A stretch of DNA of 64,000 nt from an uncultured Aquimarina sp. GTDB lineage: Bacteria; Bacteroidota; Bacteroidia; Flavobacteriales; Flavobacteriaceae. A model generated the notes under the pieces. It ran no database searches. It had not been told where the DNA came from and saw nothing but the letters and a program-made list of their open reading frames with translations. Position numbers and translations under genes: made by a program. Below, one piece after another: positions 63,473-64,000 of this stretch; position 1 is the first letter of the stretch, and each line of letters begins with the position of its first letter. The stretch is from the NCBI GenBank assembly GCA_947498765.1, contig CANMLG010000005.1, positions 1 to 64,000 on the forward strand. Reading direction: 5' to 3'.

Positions 63473-64000
63473 ATGTCTGCACAAAATAGTACTCTTAAAT
63501 ACAAGTCGACACTTTTAAAATCATTCTTTTTTACTTGTATACTCATCTTTGTAGTTGGGTGTACTCAAAAAGCACCTAAAACAAAGTCTTCCATCCCTTT
63601 TATTCCGGCCAATACAAGCTTTATTATAAAAGGAACTCATTTAAAGAAAATACAATCTCACTTTTCAAACAATTCATTGTTAGCAAAAAACAAAACCAAT
63701 ACTTTGGTCAATTATTTTAAAAATATTGGAGGCTTTAAATTATTAACCAAAAAAAAACATGATTTTTATTTATGCTATTCCCCTATTGGGAAAACAGATT
63801 TAGGCTATACGTTAATAAGCCCTTTAAAACATAGTTTGCTTAGCGCTGAAAAAATAAAAAAATACACCACTGGTAATTTCTTATACAATAATACTACATA
63901 CAATGAAATTACCATAAATGAAGAAACATTTTACACCACAACATTGGATAGTACTTGGGTAGCTTCAGATAATAAATTATTGGTCGAAAACAGCATCCGT
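63473..64000 (+). CDS. Lipoprotein, 3'-truncated by window end
   Basis: The reading frame is open from an ATG at 63473 to the last base. It has a lipobox (VVGC, Cys at about residue 30, FVVGCTQKAP) after a hydrophobic segment. The visible 176 residues have no domain I recognise. A -7-like box TATTTTTG (63415-63422) lies 50 bp upstream. It follows rnhB on the same strand, 156 bp away. Full length and function need the next sequence. Confidence 0.8.
   Translation, partial: MSAQNSTLKYKSTLLKSFFFTCILIFVVGCTQKAPKTKSSIPFIPANTSFIIKGTHLKKIQSHFSNNSLLAKNKTNTLVNYFKNIGGFKLLTKKKHDFYLCYSPIGKTDLGYTLISPLKHSLLSAEKIKKYTTGNFLYNNTTYNEITINEETFYTTTLDSTWVASDNKLLVENSIR

Noticed and set aside
1..64000. CRISPR array, prophage or defence island
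   Set aside because: No regularly spaced repeats, phage genes or recognisable defence proteins were seen; the only mobile DNA is the IS3 fragment and the MITE pair.

Overview
The window is chromosomal DNA from a member of the Bacteroidota, almost certainly a marine-type Flavobacteriaceae. The DNA is strongly AT-rich. It encodes two proteins with type IX secretion (T9SS) C-terminal sorting domains, a DUF5686 protein, a Porin_10-type putative porin, a LytTR response regulator and lipoproteins with short Bacteroidota-type signal peptides. Several intergenic regions carry the Bacteroidota promoter pattern TTG - about 20 bp - TAnnTTTG. No rRNA or tRNA gene, CRISPR array, prophage, integrated plasmid or recognisable defence system was seen.

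Layout. 1-678: right end of an IS3-family element cut by the window edge. 694-3667 (minus): nadC, a YihY/BrkB membrane protein and two tandem chalcone-isomerase-like secreted proteins. 3717-7129 (plus): rlmH, a Maf-type nucleotide pyrophosphatase, a lipoprotein, a DCC thiol-disulfide protein and an MscS channel. 7242-8913 (minus): a small conserved protein and the rpsF-rpsR-rplI operon. 9091-12748: LytTR regulator, aroC, a secreted protein with an internal duplication, and an AraC regulator. 12909-15947 (minus): 2TM protein, folA, a DUF547 lipoprotein and fabD. 16150-18044 (plus): a T9SS-exported protein with a zincin HExxH motif and a stand-alone CBM48 protein. 18144-24848 (minus): etfB-etfA, a bifunctional nuclease, thyA overlapping a membrane-anchored LuxR regulator, and an outer-membrane beta-barrel receptor. 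25196-29149 (plus): pdhB and a DUF5686 protein. 29228-30142 (minus): Mn-dependent pyrophosphatase. 30491-32661 (plus): a copper/cytochrome-oxidase assembly cluster (SCO-like, SCO, DUF420, small Cys protein). 33011-38703 (plus): a MacAB-TolC-like export operon with two different permeases. 38923-40456 (plus): OmpA-like coiled-coil protein and tsaB. 40470-52660 (minus): lipoprotein esterase, methyltransferase, DUF1223 protein, a large Asp-box T9SS protein, two PilJ-like secreted proteins, ackA and pta. 52847-57268 (plus): pheT, a membrane protein and a second DUF547 protein. 57372-62629 (minus): fasciclin lipoprotein, priA and a putative porin. 62717-64000 (plus): rnhB and a lipoprotein cut by the window end.

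Most of the window is conserved housekeeping: folate/thymidylate (folA, thyA), acetyl-CoA supply and overflow (pdhB, pta-ackA), electron transfer (etfBA), fatty acid synthesis (fabD), translation (ribosomal proteins, pheT, tsaB, rlmH) and replication (priA, rnhB). Accessory content is mainly cell-surface and secreted proteins.

The most notable non-coding features are a pair of inverted MITE-like elements (26336-26502 and 46547-46766) with 19-bp terminal repeats, both flanked by TTAAA-type 5-bp repeats, and a 42-bp perfect palindrome (25015-25056) between etfB and pdhB whose arms carry the same 10-mer found at the pdhB -7 box. No convincing wholly new multi-gene system was found. The best candidates for undescribed biology are the T9SS zincin-like protein, the stand-alone duplicated PilJ-like proteins and the membrane-tethered LuxR regulator next to a beta-barrel receptor.
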